Positions 1-8,697 of a stretch of DNA of 64,000 nucleotides are shown one piece after another. The number at the start of each line of letters is the position of its first letter. Position 1 is the first letter of the stretch. The position numbers and the translations under genes are program-made. The notes below the pieces were generated by a model that was given only the letters and a program-made list of their open reading frames with translations, was not told the DNA's origin and did not search any database. Source of the DNA: Kineothrix sp. MB12-C1. GTDB taxonomy: Bacteria > Bacillota > Clostridia > Lachnospirales > Lachnospiraceae. The stretch lies in assembly GCF_030863805.1 (NCBI RefSeq), contig NZ_CP132957.1, positions 3,410,001 to 3,474,000 of the forward strand, in the 5' to 3' direction.

Positions 1-965
1 CATATAAAGGCACGAATAAACTGCGAAGAGCGATTTTAAGTGCATTGAAGCAAACTTATGAAAATGTTGAAGTGATTGTTGTAGATGATAATAATCCGGA
101 AACAAAAGATCGCGCAAACACAGAAAAAATCATGTCGGAATTCGAGAATATTAATAATGTTCGTTATATAAAACATGACCACAATAGAAATGGTGCGGTT
201 GCGAGAAATACAGGGATCAAGGCATCAAAAGGCCAATATGTTGCTTTTCTAGACGATGATGATTTCTTTTTGCCGAATCGTATACAAATTTGTGTGGATG
301 CAATAGAGAATACAGAGTATATTGCTTGTTACACGAAATCGGTTCTGATAACAAACGGAAAAATCAAACGTGTTAACGATGTCAAAATCGATCCATCCTA
401 TAAGGACGTTTTACTAAATCAGAATTTGCTAGGAACTGGGAGCAATATCTTCGTAAGTAAGAAATGTCTCAGAGCCCTACAGGGATTTGATGAACGGTTC
501 CTAAGGTATCAAGATGTGGAATTTATTCTGAGAGTGCTTGAATATGGAAAAATGAAAGCAGTTGATACAATAACTGTAGTAAAAGATGTCGAAGACATTC
601 GGTTTATGCCAAAGTTTATGCGTCTAAAGGATATGCAACTACTTTTTCAATCAACATTTGGACAGCAAATTGAAGAATTAAACAACGATGAAAAATGGGC
701 ATACTACTCTGTGAAATATTACGACTTGCTTTTATCAGCATTTGAATCAAAGCGAGTTGGTAATATTTGTGCGGCCTTTTCTATGTTTCATAAGCATTGT
801 GGTGTGCATATTGGATTTGAAATTAAAATTGTTATTAAGGGAATTATTTTATGCGTTTTTCCAGAATGGTACAAGGATAAATTTGTACAGAAGGATTCTG
901 ATGAAGCAATCGTTTTGCCAAGTGACCAAGAACGCATGATAGAGTCTATGTATAAAGAGGAATAG
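1..965 (+). CDS. Family 2 glycosyltransferase, 5' end outside window
   Basis: This is a GT-A fold glycosyltransferase that would transfer a sugar from a nucleotide donor to a lipid-linked glycan at the cytoplasmic membrane. The reading frame is open to the left edge, and the visible N-terminus (LRRAILSALKQTYENVEVI) is typical inner GT2 sequence, so the true start lies before base 1; the TTG at 45 is not the start. Asp-rich donor and metal-binding sequence (AFLDDDDFFLPNRI) lies near residue 75 of the visible part. The stop overlaps the beginning of the next gene, so the polysaccharide genes are probably co-transcribed. The acceptor and sugar cannot be told from sequence. Confidence 0.9.
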   Translation, partial: YKGTNKLRRAILSALKQTYENVEVIVVDDNNPETKDRANTEKIMSEFENINNVRYIKHDHNRNGAVARNTGIKASKGQYVAFLDDDDFFLPNRIQICVDAIENTEYIACYTKSVLITNGKIKRVNDVKIDPSYKDVLLNQNLLGTGSNIFVSKKCLRALQGFDERFLRYQDVEFILRVLEYGKMKAVDTITVVKDVEDIRFMPKFMRLKDMQLLFQSTFGQQIEELNNDEKWAYYSVKYYDLLLSAFESKRVGNICAAFSMFHKHCGVHIGFEIKIVIKGIILCVFPEWYKDKFVQKDSDEAIVLPSDQERMIESMYKEE

Positions 966-970
966 TGGTA

Positions 971-2197
971 ATGGAAAATTTTAGAGTGCTTGTTGTAGGG
1001 GCTAATTTTAATAATAAGGGAGCCCAATCAATGCTGTTTATAACGACAGATGAGATAAAGAAAAGAAATCCAAAGAGTGAAATTTATTATGCAGGCTGCG
1101 AGGTCTTTGATGAAAATAAATACGCCTTTCATGAGGTGTTTTATTCTGAGCCAGCAAAGAGTATTGCATTAGGCAATAATGCAATGATGCTGGAAACAAA
1201 ATGCTTCATTAAAGACTGCGTTAAGTTTGTTGTTCGAAAGCAAAATAATTTGTTTCGATTCAATGAGATTAAGAACCTGATTAAAGAAATCAATCTTATT
1301 ATAGATGTCAGTGGATTTAATATTGGAAAAAAGTGGAGTGTAGAGATTCAAGAATCCTATTTGAATAATATTAGATTGGCCCGGAAATATAATATCCCGA
1401 TTATTATGATGCCTCAATCTTTTGGAAGTTTTGATTATCCAGAAGATAAAAAATTCTTGCTTAAAGAGATTAGCGAATTGCTAAAATATCCTAAAATTAT
1501 TTTTGCAAGAGAAAGAGAAGGCTATCAAATGCTCACCGAACAGTTCGGGTTAAAGAATGTACAACATTCAACGGACTTGGTATTGCAAAACGATGGTGTG
1601 GATGTTTCCAATATTTATAAAAAACCATTAAAGAATATGAGCCTTCCTCATGTGGGAAAAAATTCTGTTGCATTGATTCCTAATACACAGTGCTTTAACC
1701 ATGGAGACAAAGATAGGAATATACAAATGTATAAGGAAATCATATCTTATCTCCTTAAAGCTGGAAAAACGGTGTACATATTTAGACATTCAAGAGAAGA
1801 TTTTCCGATTTGCAAATTGGTTGCAGAGCAATTTCAAGGAAATAAGAATGTTGTACTTTTGGACAATGAGTTCTCTTGCCTTGAATATGATGAGTTCGTG
1901 AAAAAATTTGATTTCGTTATATGCTCTCGTTTCCATGGAGTGGTTCATGCGTACCGCAATTACATTCCATGTATTCTCCTTGGTTGGGCAATTAAGTATA
2001 AGGAACTGGCTGCAAATGTAGGTCAAGAGCAGTTTGCGTTCGATATAACAGAACCAAATTTCAATTCTGATCAGGTTAAAAATGTGATTGATCAGCTTTT
2101 AATTAATAAGGATAAGGAATCTGCAATTATTAAAGCACATGTGACTGAGATCAGAAAAAATAATTGCTTTGATCAGATTGCGGGGTATTTGCAGTAA
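971..2197 (+). CDS. Polysaccharide pyruvyl transferase family protein
   Basis: The protein resembles the WcaK/AmsJ/CsaB family (PF04230), which adds pyruvyl ketals to sugars of exopolysaccharides or cell-wall polymers. Seen: an N-terminal Rossmann-like start (VLVVGANFNNKGAQSML), a central segment (PIIMMPQSFGSF) and a C-terminal segment (FVICSRFHGVVHAYRNYIP), the last being the usual family signature. At about 409 residues the length is normal. A GTG at 965 is possible, but ATG 971 has a better distance to AGAGG near 954. The stop overlaps the next start by one base, so coupled translation with the flippase is likely. Confidence 0.85.
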   Translation: MENFRVLVVGANFNNKGAQSMLFITTDEIKKRNPKSEIYYAGCEVFDENKYAFHEVFYSEPAKSIALGNNAMMLETKCFIKDCVKFVVRKQNNLFRFNEIKNLIKEINLIIDVSGFNIGKKWSVEIQESYLNNIRLARKYNIPIIMMPQSFGSFDYPEDKKFLLKEISELLKYPKIIFAREREGYQMLTEQFGLKNVQHSTDLVLQNDGVDVSNIYKKPLKNMSLPHVGKNSVALIPNTQCFNHGDKDRNIQMYKEIISYLLKAGKTVYIFRHSREDFPICKLVAEQFQGNKNVVLLDNEFSCLEYDEFVKKFDFVICSRFHGVVHAYRNYIPCILLGWAIKYKELAANVGQEQFAFDITEPNFNSDQVKNVIDQLLINKDKESAIIKAHVTEIRKNNCFDQIAGYLQ

Positions 2198-3591
2198 TGA
2201 ATAGAGAAAAAGCTCTTGCAAAAAACACATTCATAATAGCAATCGGAACTTTCTTGCCTAAGTTTTCAAGCATTATTACGCTTCCAATTATTACTGGTGG
2301 TCTTACTAAGGCAGAAATGGGTACGTATGACCTTATCAGTACCCTTGTTTCTCTGTTTTTACCGGTTGCAACATTGCAGATCCAGTCGGCTGCATTTCGT
2401 TTCTTGATTGATGTCAGAGAAGATGAAAAAGAGACGAAGAAAATTATAACGAACATTATTTCCTTTATTTTACCAACATCGCTTATTGCCCTTACAATTC
2501 TTTATTTGTGCTTGGGGAATGTAAGTCCGGTAATCCGTTGGTTGATTTGTCTTTATTTCTTTTCGGATATTTTAATGCTTTCAACGCAGCAAATTGTTCG
2601 TGGATTATCTAATAATAAATTATATTCGGCCAGTTCAGTTACAATCTCTTTTTCCAATATGCTTTTGATTGTACTGACTATTTCTGTTGGAAAACAGGGT
2701 CTAGTAGGCGTTTTGGCTTCTATTACTATTGCAACAACGATTGGCTTAATCTTACTGTTAGCAAAAGGACACATCTTATCTAGAATTGATTTGTCACTGC
2801 TTTCTAAGAAAACTCTATTGGAAATGTTAAGCTATTCGTGGCCGATGATTCCGAATAGTTTGTCCAATTGGGTTCTTAGTTTCTCGGATCGAGCTGTATT
2901 AACGGCATTTATGGGACTGGAAGCTAATGCGATATACTCTGTTGCCAATAAGATTCCAGCGCTGTTTACGACTGTGCAGGGAACATTTGTCTTTGCTTGG
3001 CAAGAGAATGCATCTTTGGCATCTAAGGATTCAGATGCAGATACTTACTATGCGGAAATGTTTGACAGCATTTTCGGTATTCTTGTTGGAATAATGGCAT
3101 TGCTTATTGCAGCAACACCAATTCTGTTTTGGCTCCTTATTAGAGGAGACTATAAAGAAGCGTACTATCAGATGCCTATTTTGTTTATGGGTATGCTTTT
3201 TTCGTCGATGGCTTCCTTTATAGGTGGAATTTATGTTGCACACAAGAAAACACGAAGTGTGGGAGTCACAACTATTCTCGCAGCGGCTTGCAACCTTGTG
3301 ATTGATCTGGTCTTTGTTCATAAAATTGGAATTTTTGCGGCATCCATTTCAACATTAGTCAGCTATGTTTTTCTGACAATTTACAGAATGGTTGATGTGC
3401 AGAAATTTCAAAAGGTTAAATTCAACACAGGACGTTTTTGCTTGCTGATTGCGCTGCTTGTCTTAATGTGTGCTATTTGCTGGATTGATACGGTGGCGTT
3501 GAATGTACTCAATATTATTTTGGGATGTATAATTGCGGTTGTGGTTAACAGGAAAATAATGAAAAGCATCCTTTTGACCTTAAAAAAATGA
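2197..3591 (+). CDS. Wzx/MATE-type polysaccharide flippase
   Basis: A polytopic membrane protein of 464 residues with about 12-14 hydrophobic segments and the start typical of the oligosaccharide flippase family (KNTFIIAIGTFLPKFSSIIT). Such proteins move undecaprenyl-linked repeat units across the membrane before polymerisation. The order glycosyltransferase, pyruvyl transferase, flippase supports this role. The start is ATG in a TAATG overlap with the previous stop. A second flippase C-terminal half at 10,472-11,353 has different sequence and is not a duplicate of this gene. Confidence 0.88.
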   Translation: MNREKALAKNTFIIAIGTFLPKFSSIITLPIITGGLTKAEMGTYDLISTLVSLFLPVATLQIQSAAFRFLIDVREDEKETKKIITNIISFILPTSLIALTILYLCLGNVSPVIRWLICLYFFSDILMLSTQQIVRGLSNNKLYSASSVTISFSNMLLIVLTISVGKQGLVGVLASITIATTIGLILLLAKGHILSRIDLSLLSKKTLLEMLSYSWPMIPNSLSNWVLSFSDRAVLTAFMGLEANAIYSVANKIPALFTTVQGTFVFAWQENASLASKDSDADTYYAEMFDSIFGILVGIMALLIAATPILFWLLIRGDYKEAYYQMPILFMGMLFSSMASFIGGIYVAHKKTRSVGVTTILAAACNLVIDLVFVHKIGIFAASISTLVSYVFLTIYRMVDVQKFQKVKFNTGRFCLLIALLVLMCAICWIDTVALNVLNIILGCIIAVVVNRKIMKSILLTLKK

Positions 3592-3609
3592 AAAAGTAAA
3601 GAGGGCAGA

Positions 3610-4584
3610 ATGATGAGCATTGTAAAAAAAGCAAAGAATAAAATAAAAAAGTTATTGGGAAAAACGCCAGAAAAAACGCTGTATGAGAATTATTACAACA
3701 AATACCAGAGATTTTCTTTTGTTGATGGTTCCTGCACAGATGAAAAGCAATTTGAAGCAAGTATAACGCGCCTCTACCATACCGTAGAAAAAGGTTTGTC
3801 TTACCTGAATTATAGACCGGGTTTTGGAAAAGAAAACGTAGAAGCTTTGGTAAGATCATTGGAGCGGTATTCAAAGCAGTACAGCGTGGATAAGTTCTTC
3901 TACCAAACAGCTCTCTCAGTTTTAGATGAATATGTAAGAAAAAATGCGGAACATGGCGTTGAAAATAAAGACCTTTCTAAACGTATCTCTGCATTGCCTG
4001 GTAAGAAAAATGAAGCTGGTGGAGCAATCAAGTTTGTTCCATTATCATCAGAAGAACTTAGTAAGGCCAATTACAAAGAGCTTGTGGAAACACGGCATAG
4101 TATTCGCCATTTCTCTGATAAGCCGGTTGAGTTGGAAAGAGTTGAAAATGCAGTAAAACTTGCGCAGTATACTCCGTCCGCTTGCAATAGGCAGGGATGG
4201 AAAACTTATATTGTAAATGACAAGGCCGTATTAAGGGAAGTGTTGAAAAATCAAAATGGAAATCGAGGATTTGGACAGGAATTTGATAAACTTCTTGTTG
4301 TTGTCGGAGATTTGAGATGTTTCAATAGAGACAGGGAAGTATTCCAAGTATATATTGACAGCGGTATGTATGCAATGCGTGTACTGGATAGTTTGTACTA
4401 TGAAAGAATTGCAAGCGTACCGTTGAGTGCATCTTTAACGAAAGAACAGGAAGAAAATGTCAGAGAACTCTTAAAACTTGATCCGGCAGAAGTTCTTATC
4501 ATGTTTATTGGTATTGGAAACTACCCGGATGAGTGCCAGACAACACGTTCCGAAAGGAAGCCGGCGGAATATACGGTTATATGA
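3610..4584 (+). CDS. Nitroreductase-family protein in polysaccharide cluster
   Basis: A 324-residue protein with a basic N-terminal extension (about residues 1-145) and a nitroreductase-type FMN-binding domain from about residue 155, seen as ETRHSIRHFSDKPVE followed by QYTPSACNRQGWKTYIV. The family uses FMN and NAD(P)H on varied substrates. In polysaccharide clusters such proteins often sit beside pyruvyl transferases, but the reaction is unknown. ATG codons at 3610 and 3613 follow GAGGGCAG. The intact flanking genes suggest the same operon. Confidence 0.8.
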   Translation: MMSIVKKAKNKIKKLLGKTPEKTLYENYYNKYQRFSFVDGSCTDEKQFEASITRLYHTVEKGLSYLNYRPGFGKENVEALVRSLERYSKQYSVDKFFYQTALSVLDEYVRKNAEHGVENKDLSKRISALPGKKNEAGGAIKFVPLSSEELSKANYKELVETRHSIRHFSDKPVELERVENAVKLAQYTPSACNRQGWKTYIVNDKAVLREVLKNQNGNRGFGQEFDKLLVVVGDLRCFNRDREVFQVYIDSGMYAMRVLDSLYYERIASVPLSASLTKEQEENVRELLKLDPAEVLIMFIGIGNYPDECQTTRSERKPAEYTVI

Positions 4585-4605
4585 TTAAAGCTAAAGGATA
4601 CTTAA

Positions 4606-5688
4606 ATGGAAGCAAGGGCAAAAAGAAATTCAAACATTGAGATTATTAAACTTGTTGCAGTATTTTTGATTATACTGTCTTCTGCGCTTCCCTATGGCGC
4701 TACATACCGGGGGGGGGTACACGATACCGTCTATGTGAATTTAAATAATACAGGGTGGTCTATTGACCATATTATTTTTACGCTATTTAGATGGTGTGGT
4801 CAAATAGGAGATACATTATTCATTGCAGTGTCGGCGTGGTTCTTATGTGATAGCAAACAGATAAAAGCGAATAAGCCGATTAGGATGATCTTGGATTCAT
4901 GGATTCTTTCGATTATCGGGTTAATTGCGGCTTTTTGCTGTATGAAGCCACTGTTTTCTGAAATAGTAAAAGCGTTCTTCCCGGTTAGATTCAATCTAAA
5001 CTGGTTTGTTGGCTGCTATATTATATATTATCTTATACACCCCCTCTTAAATAAAGCGATTGAGGGAATGAATAAGAAAGAAACAAAGAAACTCGTCAAG
5101 ATTTTATTTTTTGTGTATTCCGTTGCAGGGATTTTAGGACAAGCCTATTACTACACGAATCTGGTTGGCTTCATCTGCATTCATTATTTTGTTTTATATT
5201 ACAAAAGATATATGAATGCCAAGGCAAATAGGAGCAGAGATATAAGAATCATAGTAGCCGCATTCATTGGAATTATCATTTGGATTTGTGGAATAAATAT
5301 TTTAAGCACGGTTACTGGGAAATTCTCAGGAATGAACTTGTTTGGATGTACTTTTATGAATCCATTGATAATACTTATGGGAATGGCAATACTGAATCTT
5401 GCAGTTACGAGTAGTCCAAGAAACAACAATCAGATTAATGAATTGTCAAAATTTTCGCTACTAATTTATCTTTTTCATGCGAATTACTTTTGGCTTACAT
5501 ACGGAAAGTATGCTTGGATTGAATTCCTGTGCAATAATGGTTTGTCGCTGCTTGCAGCAGTGGGAGTTACCGTTGTGTGCTATATTTTGATTACGCCGTG
5601 TTTATCGTGGATATACAGTAAGATGCTTGATAGAGTCCTTAATTTGACCACTGAGCGATTAAATGGACTTATTGAAAGAATCTTATAA
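4606..5688 (+). CDS. Acyltransferase family 3 membrane protein
   Basis: An integral membrane protein of 360 residues with about ten hydrophobic segments and the family 3 acyltransferase start (RNSNIEIIKLVAVFLIIL). Such proteins O-acylate sugars of surface polysaccharides from the membrane. The usual first-helix His is not obvious; the sequence there reads SSALPYGATYRGG, so activity is uncertain. It starts 21 bases after the nitroreductase stop and is the last intact gene of the cluster. Confidence 0.8.
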   Translation: MEARAKRNSNIEIIKLVAVFLIILSSALPYGATYRGGVHDTVYVNLNNTGWSIDHIIFTLFRWCGQIGDTLFIAVSAWFLCDSKQIKANKPIRMILDSWILSIIGLIAAFCCMKPLFSEIVKAFFPVRFNLNWFVGCYIIYYLIHPLLNKAIEGMNKKETKKLVKILFFVYSVAGILGQAYYYTNLVGFICIHYFVLYYKRYMNAKANRSRDIRIIVAAFIGIIIWICGINILSTVTGKFSGMNLFGCTFMNPLIILMGMAILNLAVTSSPRNNNQINELSKFSLLIYLFHANYFWLTYGKYAWIEFLCNNGLSLLAAVGVTVVCYILITPCLSWIYSKMLDRVLNLTTERLNGLIERIL

Positions 5689-5700
5689 GAATTATATGGG

Positions 5701-5829
5701 GACTTGTTGCGGAGCAACGACGCCTGGTATGGTATGACCTACCATGAGGATGTCGCAGCAGTAAAGGACAGCTTCAAGAAAATGTTAGAAAAAGGTCTGT
5801 ACAAGGCTGACTTATTCTCTGATCTGTGA
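5701..5829 (+). pseudogene. C-terminal remnant of a sugar nucleotidyltransferase
   Basis: Read in frame, this stretch encodes DLLRSNDAWYGMTYHEDVA and a further 23 residues before TGA. It resembles the C-terminal tail of the nucleotidyltransferase family that ends in a WYGVTY-type motif. There is no start and no upstream coding sequence: the preceding frame belongs to the acyltransferase. I infer that a recombination event pasted the acyltransferase end next to this remnant. Confidence 0.6.
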
Positions 5830-6009
5830 TATACTGGGGCAAACGGGCCCTGATTCTGGGGCCACGGGAGACTGTGGCTCTTGCTACTCTAATAGTCACA
5901 CACCTCTACGCGGTGAGCAGCAGGCAACAATCTTATGATTGGCTGAGATGTGAAGAAAGAGCAACATATAAAGGTTGAATTATTGCATTTATGGAAGGGG
6001 AAAATTGAG

Positions 6010-6795
6010 ATGTTTGCAACATTCAAAATGAATTTGCCTGAGTTTTCTGGGAGTGTGGCTGAAGACTATTATTCAAAAGGCATACAGATATATAAAAATT
6101 ACAAAAAGAATATAGAGACATCCTTAGACAAATATCTTTCCCCAAATGGAGAATTAAGAGCAACAGAAATTGAAAAAGATTGGTTTCCGGAGTTTAGAGC
6201 GAACATATTCCTGTCACATTCACATAAAGACGAAAGAAAAGCGATTACCCTTGCGGGTTTTTTGAGCGATTTGGGGTTGGCTACATTCATTGATTCATGC
6301 GTTTGGGGATATGCTGATAATTTGTTAAAACAAATTGATAATGAATACTGCGTTTCAAAGAGAAAAGATGATGGATCAATTGACTCATACAGTTATGAAA
6401 AACGTAATCAATCTACGGCGCATGTTCATATGTTGCTAAATGGTGCCTTAATGAAAATGATGGACAAAACAGAATGTTTGATTTTTCTTGATACACCGAA
6501 TTCATTAAAAGCAAATGACATTCCAAATGGTACAACTGATTCTGGTTGGATTTATAGTGAATTACTGATGTCAAAATGCCTTCAAAGAAATTCTCCCGTC
6601 AGAAAAAGCATGAACTTCGCGTTAAATGAATCATTTGAACATAGTGCTCTTTCGGTAGAGTATGATGCAGATATTTCGCATTTGATTCTCATATCAAAAG
6701 AGGATATTATTAATGCTGCAAAAGCGAGCTGTCATGCAGGAGTGGAGGTACTAGATCAACTCTACGTATTGAAAAAAATATATAAAGGAAAATGA
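6010..6795 (+). CDS. TIR-domain protein, candidate anti-phage component
   Basis: A 261-residue cytoplasmic protein. An N-terminal helical stretch (about residues 1-65) leads into a TIR-like domain starting at ANIFLSHSHKDERKAITLAG, followed by ATFIDSCVWGYADNLLKQID. A later WIYSELLMS segment could supply the catalytic Glu of NAD-cleaving TIR domains. ATG 6010 is chosen because GGAAGGGG lies ten bases upstream; a GTG at 5950 would add 20 residues without a good ribosome site. The stop overlaps the next gene's ATG in an ATGA, so the two are translationally coupled. Bacterial TIR proteins paired with membrane or effector proteins often act in phage defence; here that is inference. Confidence 0.8.
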   Translation: MFATFKMNLPEFSGSVAEDYYSKGIQIYKNYKKNIETSLDKYLSPNGELRATEIEKDWFPEFRANIFLSHSHKDERKAITLAGFLSDLGLATFIDSCVWGYADNLLKQIDNEYCVSKRKDDGSIDSYSYEKRNQSTAHVHMLLNGALMKMMDKTECLIFLDTPNSLKANDIPNGTTDSGWIYSELLMSKCLQRNSPVRKSMNFALNESFEHSALSVEYDADISHLILISKEDIINAAKASCHAGVEVLDQLYVLKKIYKGK

Positions 6796-7220
6796 GTATG
6801 CCAGAAAAGAAAATCAAGCATCTTGAAATGATTGAAGCCATTATTGAACGAATGGCTAAAAATTCATTTCAGTTAAAAGGATGGTCGATGACATTGATTG
6901 CCCTTGTTGGAGCGATTTCATCACAAGGGTCTGATAAAAGGTTCATTTTGCTTGCGTTTATTCCGATTTTGGGATTTTGGGCATTAGATTCTTTTTATTT
7001 GCAGCAGGAACGAAAATATAAGCAATTGTATAAAAATGTTGCAGAGAAGGATGAGCCTCAAATAGATTTCAATTTGGATACAAGTAAAGCGACTGGAACG
7101 ACAGAAGAAATGAAACGTCTTTGTATATGTAGTTGTTTTTTCTCAATAACAGAATTGTGCTTTTATCCAATAATTGCTGCGGCACTTATTATTCTAGTGA
7201 TTGTGCTAAAGGTATTTTAA
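6792..7220 (+). CDS. Small multi-pass membrane protein paired with TIR gene
   Basis: A 142-residue protein. Residues 1-25 are a charged helix (KIKHLEMIEAIIERMAKNSF), then two hydrophobic segments (WSMTLIALVGAIS and ILLAFIPILGFWAL), a charged cytoplasmic stretch with YLQQERKYKQLY, and a strongly hydrophobic C-terminus of one or two segments. The four-base overlap with the TIR gene ties their expression together. I do not recognise a named family with certainty; the layout resembles small helical membrane effectors (SLATT-like) found beside nucleotide-signalling genes. A role as the membrane-acting partner of the TIR protein is inference. Confidence 0.75.
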   Translation: MSMPEKKIKHLEMIEAIIERMAKNSFQLKGWSMTLIALVGAISSQGSDKRFILLAFIPILGFWALDSFYLQQERKYKQLYKNVAEKDEPQIDFNLDTSKATGTTEEMKRLCICSCFFSITELCFYPIIAAALIILVIVLKVF

Positions 7221-7254
7221 CATTCGAAAGCTAAAGAAAAGAGGTCTACATATT

Positions 7255-7575
7255 TTGCCCAGAACCAAAGGAAGCAAGAACCGTCCCAAATCTGATATCG
7301 TATCTCAGATTGCAGAGAAGCAGACCCTCGTCACAACCCTGACCACCGAAATTGAAACCATCCAAAAAGAAATCAACGACCTAAAAGCCAACCTAAAAAC
7401 CAAGAAATCCGAACTGAAGTCCGCCGAGAAAGAAGTAGGCAAGCTCGAAGCAAAAAAAGCTAAAGCGGATCAGAAAGCCGCGGAAGAAGCGAAAAAGTCG
7501 GAAGCCGAGGCTGTGGTCAAGAAACTGCTGGCCGGTGGCATGAGTGCTGATGAGATTCTTGAGAAGCTGAAGTAA
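7255..7575 (+). CDS. Coiled-coil protein with basic N-terminus
   Basis: A 106-residue protein with a basic start (PRTKGSKNRPK, AT-hook-like), a long heptad-rich coiled coil (about residues 18-85, very rich in Lys and Glu) and a short C-terminal helix (GGMSADEILEKL). It starts with TTG at 7255 behind AAAGAGG. A gene of the same design sits at 46,788-47,030, in the prophage-like region. Function is unknown; a nucleoid-associated or DNA-bridging role is only a guess from the basic tip plus coiled coil. Codon use is more GC-rich than in the TIR pair. Confidence 0.65.
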   Translation: MPRTKGSKNRPKSDIVSQIAEKQTLVTTLTTEIETIQKEINDLKANLKTKKSELKSAEKEVGKLEAKKAKADQKAAEEAKKSEAEAVVKKLLAGGMSADEILEKLK

Positions 7576-7627
7576 TATAAGCAGGGAAAAACAATTCTGA
7601 GGGAATGAGCTGTGTGAGGAGAAACGG

Positions 7628-8386
7628 ATGTCAGAAGAAATCCCAAAAGCGAAGCGCGGCCGACCAAGGAAAAAGCCTGACTACGACAGAAATGAACAAA
7701 TCGATGTCCTGTTGGAGAATGCGGTAGATCTGTTTGGCGAACCGTTTGATGACAGGAAAGAATGTTCAAAAGATGCTCCAAGTATCCGAGATGTGGCGAA
7801 TGCTATGGATACGACACTGCTAAAGATTCGGAAGATTTTAATCACCACAGGGCATTATAGTACTAACCTCAGCCGGAAAGTACAATCCTTACGGGAACAG
7901 GGATGCAGTATCCAGCAGATTATGAAACAGACAGGTCTAAAGAGGGCATCTGTTCATGCGTACTTGCCTTATTCCAGAGGAAGTTACAATCTGTCTGAAT
8001 CGTCATTGAATGCGGAACGCAAGAGAATTTGCCGAAAAAGGAAAATCGTTTGTGAAAGGCTTTGTCAGAATATAAATTCGACAGACGTAGAAGAACACCT
8101 TTGGGATGTAATCGTAGCGTTTGCAGACTATCCGTTTAAGACGGAAACTGGACTGCCCATGAAGTACACAGTGGAAGGTGGAGAAGTATTCTTCAACCGG
8201 AAAGAGAAAAGTGTAACGCGGGCAACAGTGATGAGAGCGTTTATGAAAGCACGACAAATTCAGAAGGCAGAGGGCTATGTAAGTGGCCCAAAGAGGCGGG
8301 GAACGTTTGGTGCAAGCTATCTGTATCCGATTTTTCTTTGGATTGGCGTGTGCTCAAGCACGCCATCGTCTAAAGGCGAAAATTAA
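7628..8386 (+). CDS. AT-hook and helix-turn-helix DNA-binding protein
   Basis: A 252-residue protein starting with an AT-hook-like motif (KAKRGRPRKKP), followed by two apparent helix-turn-helix segments (about residues 57-80, SIRDVANAMDTTLLKIRKIL, and 86-115, CSIQQIMKQTGLKRASVHAY). The rest is basic and unassigned. It starts at ATG 7628 behind GAGGAGAAACGG. The last residues come from a GGCGTG/CACGCC hairpin, so the natural C-terminus may have been replaced. Function unknown; it probably binds DNA. Confidence 0.6.
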   Translation: MSEEIPKAKRGRPRKKPDYDRNEQIDVLLENAVDLFGEPFDDRKECSKDAPSIRDVANAMDTTLLKIRKILITTGHYSTNLSRKVQSLREQGCSIQQIMKQTGLKRASVHAYLPYSRGSYNLSESSLNAERKRICRKRKIVCERLCQNINSTDVEEHLWDVIVAFADYPFKTETGLPMKYTVEGGEVFFNRKEKSVTRATVMRAFMKARQIQKAEGYVSGPKRRGTFGASYLYPIFLWIGVCSSTPSSKGEN

Positions 8387-8392
8387 GAGCCG

Positions 8393-8424
8393 TGTGAACT
8401 CCAAAAGTTCACATAGTTATTTTT
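8393..8424 (+). terminator. Intrinsic terminator after DNA-binding gene
   Basis: An 8-bp stem (TGTGAACT/AGTTCACA) closes on a short loop and is followed by TTATTTTT. It lies just after the stop at 8386. A second small hairpin (GCCCCA/TGGGGC, 8469-8486) follows and has no T-run. Confidence 0.6.
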
Positions 8425-8493
8425 AGGGGTAAAGGTTAGCTGGAACTAATCAAAGAGCATAATAATTGCCCCATCGTGAAGTGGGGCAGTCGA

Positions 8494-8665
8494 TTAGTCA
8501 TTATCCTCGGCTCGTATTCGGAGTAGCTCTATTTTCTCGTTTTCCGTTGCTGGCCGGACAGCCGGTCTATCGTTGTGTTCCACCGCCCCGCAGTCCGGGC
8601 AGCGGTCGGAAAGGGACTGCTTTCAAAGCGGTAATGGCAGGCATCGCAGAAATAGTATGATATTG
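8494..8665 (-). pseudogene. Broken zinc-ribbon protein gene
   Basis: On the minus strand, YYFCDACHYRFES in one frame continues as RCPDCGAVEHNDRPAVRPAT in another. The two CxxC knuckles and the following sequence match a small zinc-ribbon protein, but a frameshift separates the halves and no start codon is clear. The 22-bp tandem duplication at 8649-8692 overlaps the expected start region. The gene would follow the ImmA-like gene in the same direction. Confidence 0.5.
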
Positions 8666-8692
8666 ACAATGAAATAGTATGATATTGACAAT
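8649..8692. repeat. 22-bp tandem direct repeat
   Basis: Two exact copies of a 22-base unit lie head to tail (8649-8670 and 8671-8692). Where the second copy meets the following bases, a palindrome GATATTG-A-CAATATC forms at 8681-8695. It sits at the 3' end of the ImmA-like gene. Confidence 0.8.
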
Positions 8693-8697
8693 ATCAT

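Noticed and set aside
5830-5949. GC-rich stretch with GGGCCC and other short repeats before the TIR gene
   Set aside because: No consistent stem with a T-run and no match to a known element; too short to call.
8466-8660. 64-residue plus-strand frame
   Set aside because: The opposite strand encodes the recognisable zinc-ribbon remnant, and no ribosome site precedes the plus-strand frame.
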